From a bacterium (GTDB lineage: Bacteria; Pseudomonadota; Gammaproteobacteria; Burkholderiales; Thiobacillaceae), in contig WOUQ01000002.1 of the NCBI GenBank assembly GCA_009772925.1, forward strand, positions 62,001 through 126,000: 64,000 nucleotides of DNA, given 5' to 3'. Under the pieces are notes generated by a model, which was given only the letters and a program-made list of their open reading frames with translations, did no database searches and was not told where the DNA came from. The position numbers and the translations under genes were made by a program. Below, piece by piece: positions 20,803 to 30,086 of the stretch. Position 1 is the first letter of the stretch, and each line of letters opens with the position of its first letter.

Positions 20803-20829
20803 ATGCAATATCTTGAAACATTATTGCAT
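20803..20829. promoter_or_regulatory. Candidate Fic operator, proximal copy
   Basis: ATGCAATA-N11-TATTGCAT, perfect 8-bp arms, ending 10 bp upstream of the fic ATG. Confidence 0.6.
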
Positions 20830-20839
20830 CCATCCGCCC

Positions 20840-22015
20840 ATGCGACCCGAGGACTTCCCCAGCAATCGTGCCGGTCAGGTCATCAAGACCCGGACCAGTT
20901 ATTGGGCATTCATCCCCAATCCGCTGCCTCCGGAGTTGGTCTACGACACTGCATTGGTTCGCTTGCTTGGCGAAGCAGAGCGCGCCATCGGCGAACTGGC
21001 CGGCGCGAGCCGGCTGCTGCCCGACCCGCATCTGCTGATCGCCCCCGCGGTGCGCCGTGAAGCGGTGCTTAGCTCCAAGATCGAAGGCACCCATTCGGGG
21101 CTGGACGACCTGTACTTCTTCGAGGCCGCGCCCGATGAAGTGCAGGACAGCGCCGATGTGCGCGAGGTCTCCCATTACGTCACCGCCCTGGAGTACGGCC
21201 TGGCCCGGCTGGACGAATTCCCGCTTTCCCTGCGCCTGATTCGCGAGATCCATGAACGGCTGATGCGCAACGTGCGCGGTGATGCCGCCCGAGCGGGCGA
21301 ATTCCGCACCACCCAGAACTGGATCGGTCCGCCCGGCGCCACGCTCCTGGAGGCCACCTTCGTCCCGCCCCCCGTGCCGGACATGGAAGCGGCCCTGGAC
21401 GCCTTCGAGAAATACCTGCATGCGGAAAACGATCAGACCCCGCCGCTGATCCGTCTCGCGTGCATTCACAGCCAGTTCGAGATGATCCACCCCTTCGCGG
21501 ACGGCAACGGTCGGGTGGGCCGCCTCCTGATCGTATTGCTGTTGGTGCACTGGGGCTTGTTGCCCGCGCCATTGCTCTATTTGTCCGCCTTCTTCGAACG
21601 ACACCGGGATGCTTACTACCGACACCTGCTCGCGGTCAGCAGCGAAGGCGCATGGGAATCCTGGGTCGTCTTTTTCCTGCGCGGCGTGCGCGAGCAGGCC
21701 CAGGATGCCGCCCTCACCGCCACGCGCCTGCTCGATCTGCAACAGGATTACCGCCAACGACTTGCCGCCAAGCGTCTATCCAAGATCACGCTGCCCCTGC
21801 TGGACGCCCTCTTCCTCAACCCGTTCACTACGGCGCCGCGCGTGCGTGATCGTTTCCAGGTCAACTTCCGCACCGCCCAGGGTGCCATCGACGACTTGGT
21901 CGATATCGGCGTCCTGCGCGAAATCACCGGCCAGCGGCGCAATAGGGCCTGGTTGGCGGATGGGATATTGGCTGCGATATCCGGGCAACCCGAAACACAA
22001 AGGGAGGCAACATGA
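20840..22015 (+). CDS. Fic family protein (AMPylase fold; N-terminal inhibitory motif; C-terminal winged-helix-like segment)
   Basis: HPFADGNGRVGR Fic core; SSKIEG = [S/T]xxxE[G/N]; C-terminal FTTAPRVRDRFQVNFRTAQGAIDDLVDIGVLREITGQRRNRAW. Confidence 0.92.
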   Translation: MRPEDFPSNRAGQVIKTRTSYWAFIPNPLPPELVYDTALVRLLGEAERAIGELAGASRLLPDPHLLIAPAVRREAVLSSKIEGTHSGLDDLYFFEAAPDEVQDSADVREVSHYVTALEYGLARLDEFPLSLRLIREIHERLMRNVRGDAARAGEFRTTQNWIGPPGATLLEATFVPPPVPDMEAALDAFEKYLHAENDQTPPLIRLACIHSQFEMIHPFADGNGRVGRLLIVLLLVHWGLLPAPLLYLSAFFERHRDAYYRHLLAVSSEGAWESWVVFFLRGVREQAQDAALTATRLLDLQQDYRQRLAAKRLSKITLPLLDALFLNPFTTAPRVRDRFQVNFRTAQGAIDDLVDIGVLREITGQRRNRAWLADGILAAISGQPETQREAT

Positions 22016-22432
22016 GCCAAGACGCCAAACCAAAGACTCCGCAAGCCACACCCATTCCAGCCGTAGGTTCGTAGGTTCGTACCGCGACGGCGTCCGCTCT
22101 GGCTTCCCCTACGCACTGGCCAGCCGTCTGTAACCGCGATGGCTAGACGGTGGCGGTTATCTGACAGGTAACGTAACGCATTGCTGCCTATCAGCTTTGG
22201 CCAACCAGAAGCCACACATGACGTGGAGGGCGAACGTCTCCACATGACCCCGACCTGCCCGACGCAGGCTGCTTCCCAAGGACAGCAACGAGGCGTTCTC
22301 GGCCATTAGCTGATCTCGGGAAAATGGTCGGGAACTTCGCCATCGCCGCGTCACGGCGTGGAATCCGGCTGGCCCGCCGCGCCTGATAAGCTTTCACACT
22401 CGCACCGAAAAACTCCAATCCAAGACCCCAGC

Positions 22433-24247
22433 ATGGAACCCTACAGCGCCCCCCCTACCGATCCGGCCGCCTTCGACTTCGCCCTCTCCCTGGCCACCCG
22501 CATCGCCCTGAGCCACGACGACCCGAACAAATTCCTCGACTGGCTGCGCCAATACGGCCTGGAGTTCTTCATCAAGGCGGAGGCGATTCCGGCCATCCCC
22601 AAGGAGGACTGGCCGGCGCTGGGCTCGGTGTTGGGGCGCGCGATCCTCAACCATCTGCCGGATCCGCGCAACGACTTCAAGCCGCGCAAGCTGCCCGAGC
22701 CGGGCCGCAATGATCCCTGCCCCTGCGGTTCCGGGCGCAAGTTCAAACAGTGCTGCGGCGGGGTGGGCATGCCGCCCATGGACTTTCCCGCGGAATTGCT
22801 GCTGCCCCACGTGCTGCGCCTGCTGAGCAAGAAGGACTTGCCGGCCGTGCCCCATCGCCGCTTCAACCCGGAACTGCTGGCGGCCGTTGCCCGGGACTGG
22901 GCGGAGAAGGGCGAGGCGGATCGGGGCCGCCTGCTGCTGGAGCCCATGCTGGCCGACTCTCGCCATCTGGACGGGCGCCATGCCGAGCCTTTCGACGCCC
23001 TGATGGATATCTACCTGACCCTGGACAAGCCTCGCAAACGCAAGGAACTGCTTGCGGTCGGCCTGGCCGCGGCCGACCCGGTGTTGCGCAGCGCGGCGCG
23101 CCAGCGCCAGGCGGTGATGCTGCAGGACGCGGGCGATCTGGCCGGCGCCTGGGAGGCCTTCCACGCGGCCATGCTCGACAACCCGGACGATCCCAGCCTG
23201 GCCGCCCTGGAAGTTTCCATGTTGCAGGGCATGGACGAGTCGGAACGGCTGCGCGAGCGCGCCCGCTTCTGGGCCGCGAAACTACGTCGGCGCGAGGACG
23301 CGGAGGAGCTGGGCGACATGATCGCCATGCTGGAGAACGCGGCGGCCGATCCCGACAGCTTCGCCGAGCGCTTCATGAACGTCTCCATGCCGGACATGGT
23401 GGCGCTGGCGGGCCTGTTGGCCGGAATGCCGGCCGTGGCGAACCCGCCCCGCATCGAGGTGTTGGATGACGGCGTGGGCGTCGTCCACGACCCCATGGAC
23501 GACGCGGCCTATGAAGCGTGGGCGGCGGTGCTCGACGAGGACGACGACGAGGCGATCCACGCCTGGCTGGGTGGACACCCCGAAGCCTGGGATTCCCTGC
23601 GCGTCATCGAAGACCTGCTGGGCGATATCCGTGAAATCGAGCCCACCCGTTGGCTCGACGACCACGTCCACAGGCCGTTGCTGGAGCGGGCGCGGCGGCT
23701 CATGCAGGCCGCCGTGGCCGGCGCCGCGCCGAAGACGCTGCCCTGGGGCTTCCCGGACAACCGGCCCTGGCACCTGCTCGCTTTCTGGCGCCTGGAAATG
23801 CTCGCCACGTCTGGCCGAAACGAGGAGGCCATCGACGCCGGCAAGGAAATGCTGGCCTGGAATCCGGGCGATAACCTGGGAGTCCGTTTCACCCTGGCGA
23901 ATCTGTACGCTCGGTCCGGCCGCCAAGCGGACCTGCTCGCGCTGGCAGAATCGGGCGAGCCCGAGGCGGGTGCGATGGCCTTCAACCGGGTGTTCGCCCT
24001 GCACGGCCTCGACCGCAAGGGTGACGCCCTGAGCGCCCTGGCCGATGCCCACCGCGACTCGCCGAAATTCCTCAAATACCTGCTGCCCGAAAATCCGCGC
24101 CCACCCAAGCCGGACCGGTTCGGCGTGCGACTCGGCGGTGATTACGAGGCCTGGCTGTACCGCGCCTCGATGCGCGCCGCGTGGGACGATTCCGGCGCCC
24201 TGGCCTGGGCGCGCGCCTGCCAGCCGGCCCTCAAGCGCCTGGGCTAA
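22433..24247 (+). CDS. SEC-C metal-binding motif / TPR-like protein
   Basis: [25 protein letters not shown] motif followed by a helical repeat-like C-terminus. Confidence 0.8.
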   Translation: MEPYSAPPTDPAAFDFALSLATRIALSHDDPNKFLDWLRQYGLEFFIKAEAIPAIPKEDWPALGSVLGRAILNHLPDPRNDFKPRKLPEPGRNDPCPCGSGRKFKQCCGGVGMPPMDFPAELLLPHVLRLLSKKDLPAVPHRRFNPELLAAVARDWAEKGEADRGRLLLEPMLADSRHLDGRHAEPFDALMDIYLTLDKPRKRKELLAVGLAAADPVLRSAARQRQAVMLQDAGDLAGAWEAFHAAMLDNPDDPSLAALEVSMLQGMDESERLRERARFWAAKLRRREDAEELGDMIAMLENAAADPDSFAERFMNVSMPDMVALAGLLAGMPAVANPPRIEVLDDGVGVVHDPMDDAAYEAWAAVLDEDDDEAIHAWLGGHPEAWDSLRVIEDLLGDIREIEPTRWLDDHVHRPLLERARRLMQAAVAGAAPKTLPWGFPDNRPWHLLAFWRLEMLATSGRNEEAIDAGKEMLAWNPGDNLGVRFTLANLYARSGRQADLLALAESGEPEAGAMAFNRVFALHGLDRKGDALSALADAHRDSPKFLKYLLPENPRPPKPDRFGVRLGGDYEAWLYRASMRAAWDDSGALAWARACQPALKRLG

Positions 24248-24266
24248 GGCTGCCCGGTCACCGCCG

Positions 24267-25166
24267 ATGCCGGCTCCCTATCGCGGACGCTTCGCTCCCA
24301 CCCCATCGGGACTGCTGCATTTCGGTTCCCTGGTGGCGGCCCTGGGCAGCTACCTGGATGCGCGCGCCCACGACGGCGCGTGGTTGCTGCGCATCGAGGA
24401 CGTCGATCCGCCGCGGGTGGTAGCCGGTGCATCCGACGCGATCCTGCGCGGCCTCGACGCCTTCGGTTTCGAGTGGGACGGGCCGGTGGAATCCCAGAGC
24501 GGCCGGGGCGCGGCCTATCAGGCTGCCCTGGACCGGCTGGACGTCCTCGGCCTGGTCTACGGCTGCCATTGCAGCCGCAAGGAGATCGCCGAGGTGGCGC
24601 GGCGCGGCGTCGACGGGCCGGTCTATCCCGGCACCTGCCGGGAGCTTGGCTGGCGCGGCGACCCGAGGCGGGAACCGGCCTGGCGCTTGCGGGTGCCCGA
24701 GACGCGCGTGGATTTCCGCGACCGGCTGCTCGGCCGGGTGGCCTGCGACATCGCGCGGGAGTGCGGCGATTTCGTGCTGAAGCGGGCGGACGGGGTGTTC
24801 ACCTACCAACTGGCGGTGGTGGTGGACGACGCCGAACAGGGCATCACCCACGTAGTGCGCGGCGCCGACCTGCTCGCCTCGACACCGCGCCAGATCGTGT
24901 TGCAGCGGGCGCTGGGCTATCCCACGCCGGTGTACCTGCATCTGCCGGTGGTGCTCGACGCGGCGGGCGACAAGCTGTCGAAGCAGACGCTGGCGGCGCC
25001 GCTGGAGGACAACGATCCGCTGCCCGCCTTGCTCGCCGCGGCGCGTTTCCTGGGCCAGGCGCCGGCGCCGGACATCGGCTCCCCGGCGGAATTCTGGGAT
25101 TGGGCGAAACGAAACTGGCGGCCAGAGTGGCTGCCGATGCTGCGCGCGAAAAAACTGGCGGGTTGA
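24267..25166 (+). CDS. gluQ: Glutamyl-Q tRNA(Asp) synthetase
   Basis: [47 protein letters not shown]. Confidence 0.95.
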   Translation: MPAPYRGRFAPTPSGLLHFGSLVAALGSYLDARAHDGAWLLRIEDVDPPRVVAGASDAILRGLDAFGFEWDGPVESQSGRGAAYQAALDRLDVLGLVYGCHCSRKEIAEVARRGVDGPVYPGTCRELGWRGDPRREPAWRLRVPETRVDFRDRLLGRVACDIARECGDFVLKRADGVFTYQLAVVVDDAEQGITHVVRGADLLASTPRQIVLQRALGYPTPVYLHLPVVLDAAGDKLSKQTLAAPLEDNDPLPALLAAARFLGQAPAPDIGSPAEFWDWAKRNWRPEWLPMLRAKKLAG

Positions 25167-25178
25167 CGGCGGCCGGCT

Positions 25179-26153
25179 TCAGCCGCCGGTCATGTTCATG
25201 AAGCGCACCAGCTTCTGCGGCGCTTCGATGAATTCGTGGCGTTCCGGCTTCAGGTCGATGGCCCGGCGGATGGCTTCGACGATGTCGCTGTCGCTGGCGC
25301 CGGCGCGCATCAGGGCGCGGAAGTCCATGCGCTCCTCCTGACCCAGGCACAGGTGCAGCACGCCGTCGACGGTGAGTCGGACCCGGTTGCAGGTCTCGCA
25401 GAAGTGCTGCGAGATGGGGGTGATGAAACCCACGCTGAAGCGTCCGTCGGGGGTGCCCAGGTAACGGGCCGGGCCGCCGCCGGGCATGACCGTATCGACC
25501 AGGCCGAAGCGTTGCTTGAGTTGCGCCTTCACCGGTTGCAGATCGACGTAGCCCATCTTGCGGGCGGTGTCGCCCATCGGCATGACCTCGATGAGGCGCA
25601 GCACGAAGCCCTGGTCCATGCAGTAGGCAACGATGTCGTCGATCTCGTCGGCGTTTTCCCGCATCGCCACCATGTTGACCTTGATGGGATTGAATCCCGC
25701 CGCGCGGCCGGCTTCCAGGCCGGCGAGGATCTTGTCCAGCACCGGCCGGCCATTGATCTTTTCGACGCCCTCGGCGCGCAGGGAGTCGAGGCTGACGTTG
25801 AGGCGGGTGACGCCCGCCGCCTTCAGGTCCGTCGCCATCTCGGCGAGCTGGGTGGCGTTGGTGGAGATGGACAGGTCGTCGATGCCGGGGATGGCCGCCA
25901 GACGCCGGCTCAGCCCGACGATGTCCCGCCGCAGCAGGGGCTCGCCGCCGGTCAGGCGCAGGCGCTTCAGGCCCAGCCCGGCGAACAGGCCCATGAGCCG
26001 CTCGATCTCGTCGAAGGTCAGCCAGTGCTCGGGCTCCTCGAAGCCCTTGAAGCCTTCCGGGATGCAGTAGGCGCAGCGCAAGTCGCAGCGATCCGTAACG
26101 GATAGCCGGAGGTATTCGATGCGTCGTCCGAAGCGGTCAACCAGGGTGTGCAT
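25179..26153 (-). CDS. moaA: GTP 3',8-cyclase MoaA
   Basis: LVDRFGRRIEYLRLSVTDRCDLRCAYC; RLTGGEPLLRRD; HFCETCNRVRLT; C-terminal MTGG. Confidence 0.97.
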   Translation of the reverse strand: MHTLVDRFGRRIEYLRLSVTDRCDLRCAYCIPEGFKGFEEPEHWLTFDEIERLMGLFAGLGLKRLRLTGGEPLLRRDIVGLSRRLAAIPGIDDLSISTNATQLAEMATDLKAAGVTRLNVSLDSLRAEGVEKINGRPVLDKILAGLEAGRAAGFNPIKVNMVAMRENADEIDDIVAYCMDQGFVLRLIEVMPMGDTARKMGYVDLQPVKAQLKQRFGLVDTVMPGGGPARYLGTPDGRFSVGFITPISQHFCETCNRVRLTVDGVLHLCLGQEERMDFRALMRAGASDSDIVEAIRRAIDLKPERHEFIEAPQKLVRFMNMTGG

Positions 26154-26267
26154 GGGTTTTCTCGGCGGGAGGTTTTCTCGGCGGGTGTAGCGCGGCAGAA
26201 TGTCGACGATTGCCCACAACCAGTGAAGCACGGGTCTTGATCTTCGACAAGTCGGCATGGACTCGCC

Positions 26268-26281
26268 TTGATCTGGATCAT
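26268..26281. promoter_or_regulatory. FNR/ANR/Dnr-type box between divergent moaA and mobB
   Basis: TTGATctggATCAT, 9/10 match to TTGATNNNNATCAA. Confidence 0.6.
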
Positions 26282-26345
26282 GAACCGGTGTCATGCGCAG
26301 CCGCGCCCCACGTCGACGTACCCCGCATTCCTGCATACGAACGCC

Positions 26346-26837
26346 ATGAAAACATTGGGCTTCGCCGGCTACAGCGGCGCCGGCAAGACCACCCTGATCG
26401 AGCGCCTGCTGCCGCGCCTGGCGGCGGCGGGCTTGCGCGTTTCCGTCATCAAGCAGAGCCATCACGATTTCGCGGTGGATACGCCCGGCAAGGATTCCTG
26501 GCGCCACCGCCAGGCCGGCGCGCGCGAGGTGCTGCTCACCTCGCCGCACCGCTGGATGCTGGTGAACGAGTTGCGCGGCGCGCCGGAACCCGGTCTCGCC
26601 GAGCACATCGCCCGCCTCTCGCCCTGTGATCTGGTGCTGGTGGAGGGCTTCCGCCACGCCGAACTGCCCAAGATCGAGGTCTGGCGCGAGGCCAATGCCC
26701 AGCCCTGGCTGCATCCGGGCGATGGGCGGGTGATCGCGGTGGCGGCGGACCGCGACCCCGGCGGCGCCTTGCCCTATCTGCCGCTGCAAAACGATGCCGC
26801 CGTCGCCGCCTTCATCCTGGCCTGGACGCGAAGCTGA
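26346..26837 (+). CDS. mobB: Molybdopterin-guanine dinucleotide biosynthesis protein MobB
   Basis: MKTLGFAGYSGAGKTTLIERLLPRLAAAGLRVSVIKQSHHDF; DLVLVEGFRHAELPKIEVWR. Confidence 0.95.
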   Translation: MKTLGFAGYSGAGKTTLIERLLPRLAAAGLRVSVIKQSHHDFAVDTPGKDSWRHRQAGAREVLLTSPHRWMLVNELRGAPEPGLAEHIARLSPCDLVLVEGFRHAELPKIEVWREANAQPWLHPGDGRVIAVAADRDPGGALPYLPLQNDAAVAAFILAWTRS

Positions 26838-26891
26838 ACGCCGACCCGGCCGGCAAACTGCTAACCTAGCCGCCTCCGAGGAATCGACATC

Positions 26892-27149
26892 ATGCAGATC
26901 CGCGTTCTCTACTTCGCCCGCCTGCGCGAGACGCTCGGCCTGGACCGGGAGACCCTGGCCCTGGACGGCGATGCGCCCACCCTCGACGACCTCCTCTCCG
27001 TCCTGCGCGCGCGCGGCGGCGCCTGGGCCGAGGTCCTGGCGCCCGGCCGCAACTTCCGCATGGCGGTGAACCAGGACATCGCCGCCGCCGGCACCGCGCT
27101 GCGCGAGGGCGACGAGGTGGCCCTGTTTCCGCCGGTGACGGGTGGCTGA
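26892..27149 (+). CDS. moaD: Molybdopterin synthase sulfur carrier subunit MoaD
   Basis: MQIRVLYFARLRETLGLDRETLAL...LREGDEVALFPPVTGG (C-terminal GG). Confidence 0.95.
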   Translation: MQIRVLYFARLRETLGLDRETLALDGDAPTLDDLLSVLRARGGAWAEVLAPGRNFRMAVNQDIAAAGTALREGDEVALFPPVTGG

Positions 27150-28605
27150 ACAAGACCCGGGCCTGCTACCTTCCGCGCCCGGCATGACCACCGAGTTTCC
27201 GCGCACCCCTCCGGCGGAGCACGACGACACCCTGTCGCTGCGCCAGCAGCTGGTCAACTGGCTGTTCACCCCGCTGTTCCTGCTGCTGCTGTTTTCCACG
27301 GTGACCGGCTACATGGCGGCGGTGACCCTGGCCAACAAACCCTACGACCTGGTTCTGCTGGAACGCGCTCGCCTGCTGGCCAGCCGTCACGTCCTCGCGC
27401 CCGGCGACCACCTGGCGGAGACCTACCGGCTATTCCCCGGCCAGGCAGACGATTTCCGCTTCTCCTTGCACGACATGGCCGGCAACGGCATCGTCGCCAT
27501 CGGCCGTCTGCCGAGGCCGCGTCCCCTCGACTACCAGATCCAGGCGCCGCAGTGGCGCGACACCCAGTACCAGGGCCGCAAGCTGCGCCTGGTCACCTTC
27601 CGCTTCGCGGTCGCCGGCGGCGAGGCCCTGCTGGCGCAGGCGGCGGAGCCCATCGATGCCCGCCAGAGCCTGGGGCGCAGCATCCTGGGCAACATCGTCA
27701 TTCCCCAGTTCATGTTCATCGTCATCGCCGGCATCGCCGTGTGGATCGGCCTCAAGCGCGGCTTCGAACCCCTGGAGCGGTTGCGCCGAGAGGTGGCGGC
27801 GCGTCCGCGCGACGACCCGCAACCGCTGGACGAGACCCGCGCGCCGGACGAGGTGCGTCCACTGATCCTGGAAGTGAACGCCCTCATCGAGCGGCTGAAG
27901 ACGATGATGGAGGCGCAACGCCGCTTCGTCGCCGACGCCGCGCACCAGTTGCGCACCCCCTTCGCCGGTCTCAAGGCGCGCGCCGAACTGGCCCGGCGCG
28001 AACCGGTGGCGGAACCGGTGCGCGACGCCCTCGAACGCATCTGCGACAGTGCGCAACGTTGCAGCCACCTGGTCAACCAGCTCCTCACCCTGGCCCGCAA
28101 CGAGCCCGGCGCCCGCCCAGGCGCGCCCATGCATGTGCTCGACCTGCGCCGGGTGGCGCAGGACACCGCCGCCCACTGGGCGCCCGAGGCCCTGCGCCAG
28201 GGCGTCGATCTGGGTTTCGAGGGCATCGACATGCAGCTCCCCGTGCGCGGCCATGAACCCAGCCTGCGCGACCTGCTCGACAACCTGCTCGACAACGCCG
28301 TCCGTTACACCCCCGCCGGCGGCCACATCACGGTGCGCGTGGGCTACGGTGACAGCGCCTGGCTGGAGGTGGAGGACGACGGTCCCGGCATCCCGGCCGA
28401 ACAGCGCGGCCAGGTGTTCGAGCGTTTCCACCGCATGCCCGGCACCGAACAGTCCGGCAGCGGCCTGGGCCTGGCCATCGTGCAGGAAGTCGCCAGGCGG
28501 CACGGCGCCGTCGTGCTGCTGGAGGAGGGCCGCGACGGCGCCGGCTGTCGCTTCACCATCCGCTTCCCGCACCACGGCGCGGCGGAAGGCGGGGAACCGG
28601 GCTGA
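27142..28605 (+). CDS. Sensor histidine kinase (TctE/QseC type), no adjacent response regulator
   Basis: RRFVADAAHQLRTPFAGLKARAELA; LLDNLLDNAVRYTP; DDGPGIP; GSGLGLAIVQEVARRHGA; two TM helices. Confidence 0.9.
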   Translation: MAEQDPGLLPSAPGMTTEFPRTPPAEHDDTLSLRQQLVNWLFTPLFLLLLFSTVTGYMAAVTLANKPYDLVLLERARLLASRHVLAPGDHLAETYRLFPGQADDFRFSLHDMAGNGIVAIGRLPRPRPLDYQIQAPQWRDTQYQGRKLRLVTFRFAVAGGEALLAQAAEPIDARQSLGRSILGNIVIPQFMFIVIAGIAVWIGLKRGFEPLERLRREVAARPRDDPQPLDETRAPDEVRPLILEVNALIERLKTMMEAQRRFVADAAHQLRTPFAGLKARAELARREPVAEPVRDALERICDSAQRCSHLVNQLLTLARNEPGARPGAPMHVLDLRRVAQDTAAHWAPEALRQGVDLGFEGIDMQLPVRGHEPSLRDLLDNLLDNAVRYTPAGGHITVRVGYGDSAWLEVEDDGPGIPAEQRGQVFERFHRMPGTEQSGSGLGLAIVQEVARRHGAVVLLEEGRDGAGCRFTIRFPHHGAAEGGEPG

Positions 28606-28622
28606 GCACCCAGTCCCTGGCT

Positions 28623-30059
28623 TCAGAACTGGAAGTAACTCTCCAGCCTGCCCTGCAGCTTCTTCGCCTGGCGCAGGGATTCCTTGAGGAAGGTGCGGTC
28701 CAGGGTCGACAGGTCGTCCGGGGTCACCCGGTTGCCGAGCGGCTGCTCCTGCGCCAATTGCTGCAGGTGCAGGCGCAGACGCAGGCCCTGGATGAGGTGG
28801 AAGGCGACGATCCAGCCGCCCACCTCCGCCTCGTCCAGCTTCCAGGCCGCGGCGGCGGCTCGCAGGCGGCCGGCGGTGGTGGTCTCGGCGCTGCCGGCGG
28901 CGAGGGCGAAGATACGCGCCGCGTCGACAAAAAGGGTGGCGCCGTTGATCTTCAGATCGAGGGTGCCGGCGGCCTCGCCCTCGCCATCGCTGACGAAATC
29001 CCTTACCAGCCCCAGTGGCGGGCGGTTGCCCAGGGCGTTCAGGGTCATCAGCTTGAGGAAGCGGCGGTTGCCCTTGATCTTTTCGTTGAGCCATTCGCGC
29101 AAGGCGACGGCGAGATTGGCGTCGCCGGCGAGGGGGCGGAAGTCGAAGAAGATGCTGGCGTTCAGCAACACCGGCGCGTCGCCGCGGAACAGCCAGTCGG
29201 AGAAGGTGTTCTGCCACTCCTCCAGGGACAGGCACCACTTCGGGTTGCCGGCCATGATCTCGCCCTTGCACAGCGGGAAACCGCAGGCCGCGAGCCATTC
29301 GTTGACGCGCCGCGCCACCGGCAGCAGGCGCTCGCGCAGGGACTCGGCATCGGTCCCCGCGGGCGGCACGAAGATCAGGCCGTTGTCCTGATCGGTGAGC
29401 AGGGTCTGCTCGAAACGTCCTTCCGAGCCCAGCGCCAGCCAGCACCACGACACGTCCTCCAGGCCGGTGTCGGCGAAGGCCAGATAGAGAATGCGCTGGG
29501 CGAGCTGGTCATTGAGCTCGGAGACCAGGCGGGTGAGCTGCTCGGCCTCCAGGCCCTGGGCCATGAACATGCGGGCCAGCCGGCGGATGTCGGCGGCGGC
29601 GCCCACCAGCGCATCCAGATTGTCGGCCTCGGCCAGGGTAGCGGCGATGTGGCCCACCCCCAGGCGTTGCAGGGCGAACAGGTCCTTCTCCGAGACCACG
29701 CCGAGAATGCGGCCTTCGGCCGAAGTCACCACCACGTGGTGAATCAGGCGCTGCGCCATGGCCAGGGCGGCTTCCAGGGCGGTGGCGTCGCCATCCAGGC
29801 AGAACGGGTTGGGCGTCATCACCGTGCTCATGGGCCGGTCGAGATCGCATTCCTCGGCCGCCACACGGTCGCGCAGGTCGTTGAGGGTGAACACCCCGGC
29901 CGGCCGCCCGTCGGCGTCCACCAGCAGGATCGAGCCCACCTTGTCGCGGCGCATCATGCCCAGCGCGGCGCGAATCGGGGTGTCCGGCGGACAGGTCACC
30001 GGCGCCCGGCGCAGCAGGGAGGAGAGGGGCGTGGTGAGGGTTTCCGGCAGGGGCGGCAT
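28623..30059 (-). CDS. CBS-domain / DUF294 nucleotidyltransferase-like protein
   Basis: Paired CBS domains (DKVGSILLVDADGRPAGVFTLNDLRDRV; RILGVVSEKDLFALQ), then WCWLALGSEGRFEQTLLTDQDNGLIF. Confidence 0.9.
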   Translation of the reverse strand: MPPLPETLTTPLSSLLRRAPVTCPPDTPIRAALGMMRRDKVGSILLVDADGRPAGVFTLNDLRDRVAAEECDLDRPMSTVMTPNPFCLDGDATALEAALAMAQRLIHHVVVTSAEGRILGVVSEKDLFALQRLGVGHIAATLAEADNLDALVGAAADIRRLARMFMAQGLEAEQLTRLVSELNDQLAQRILYLAFADTGLEDVSWCWLALGSEGRFEQTLLTDQDNGLIFVPPAGTDAESLRERLLPVARRVNEWLAACGFPLCKGEIMAGNPKWCLSLEEWQNTFSDWLFRGDAPVLLNASIFFDFRPLAGDANLAVALREWLNEKIKGNRRFLKLMTLNALGNRPPLGLVRDFVSDGEGEAAGTLDLKINGATLFVDAARIFALAAGSAETTTAGRLRAAAAAWKLDEAEVGGWIVAFHLIQGLRLRLHLQQLAQEQPLGNRVTPDDLSTLDRTFLKESLRQAKKLQGRLESYFQF

Positions 30060-30086
30060 GGCAGGCAGGGAAATTTGTGCAGTGCA

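Noticed and set aside
22131-22159. Integron attC-like inverted repeat
   Set aside because: Has nested inverted repeats but lacks the GTTRRRY/RYYYAAC core pairs and no integrase or cassette array is present.
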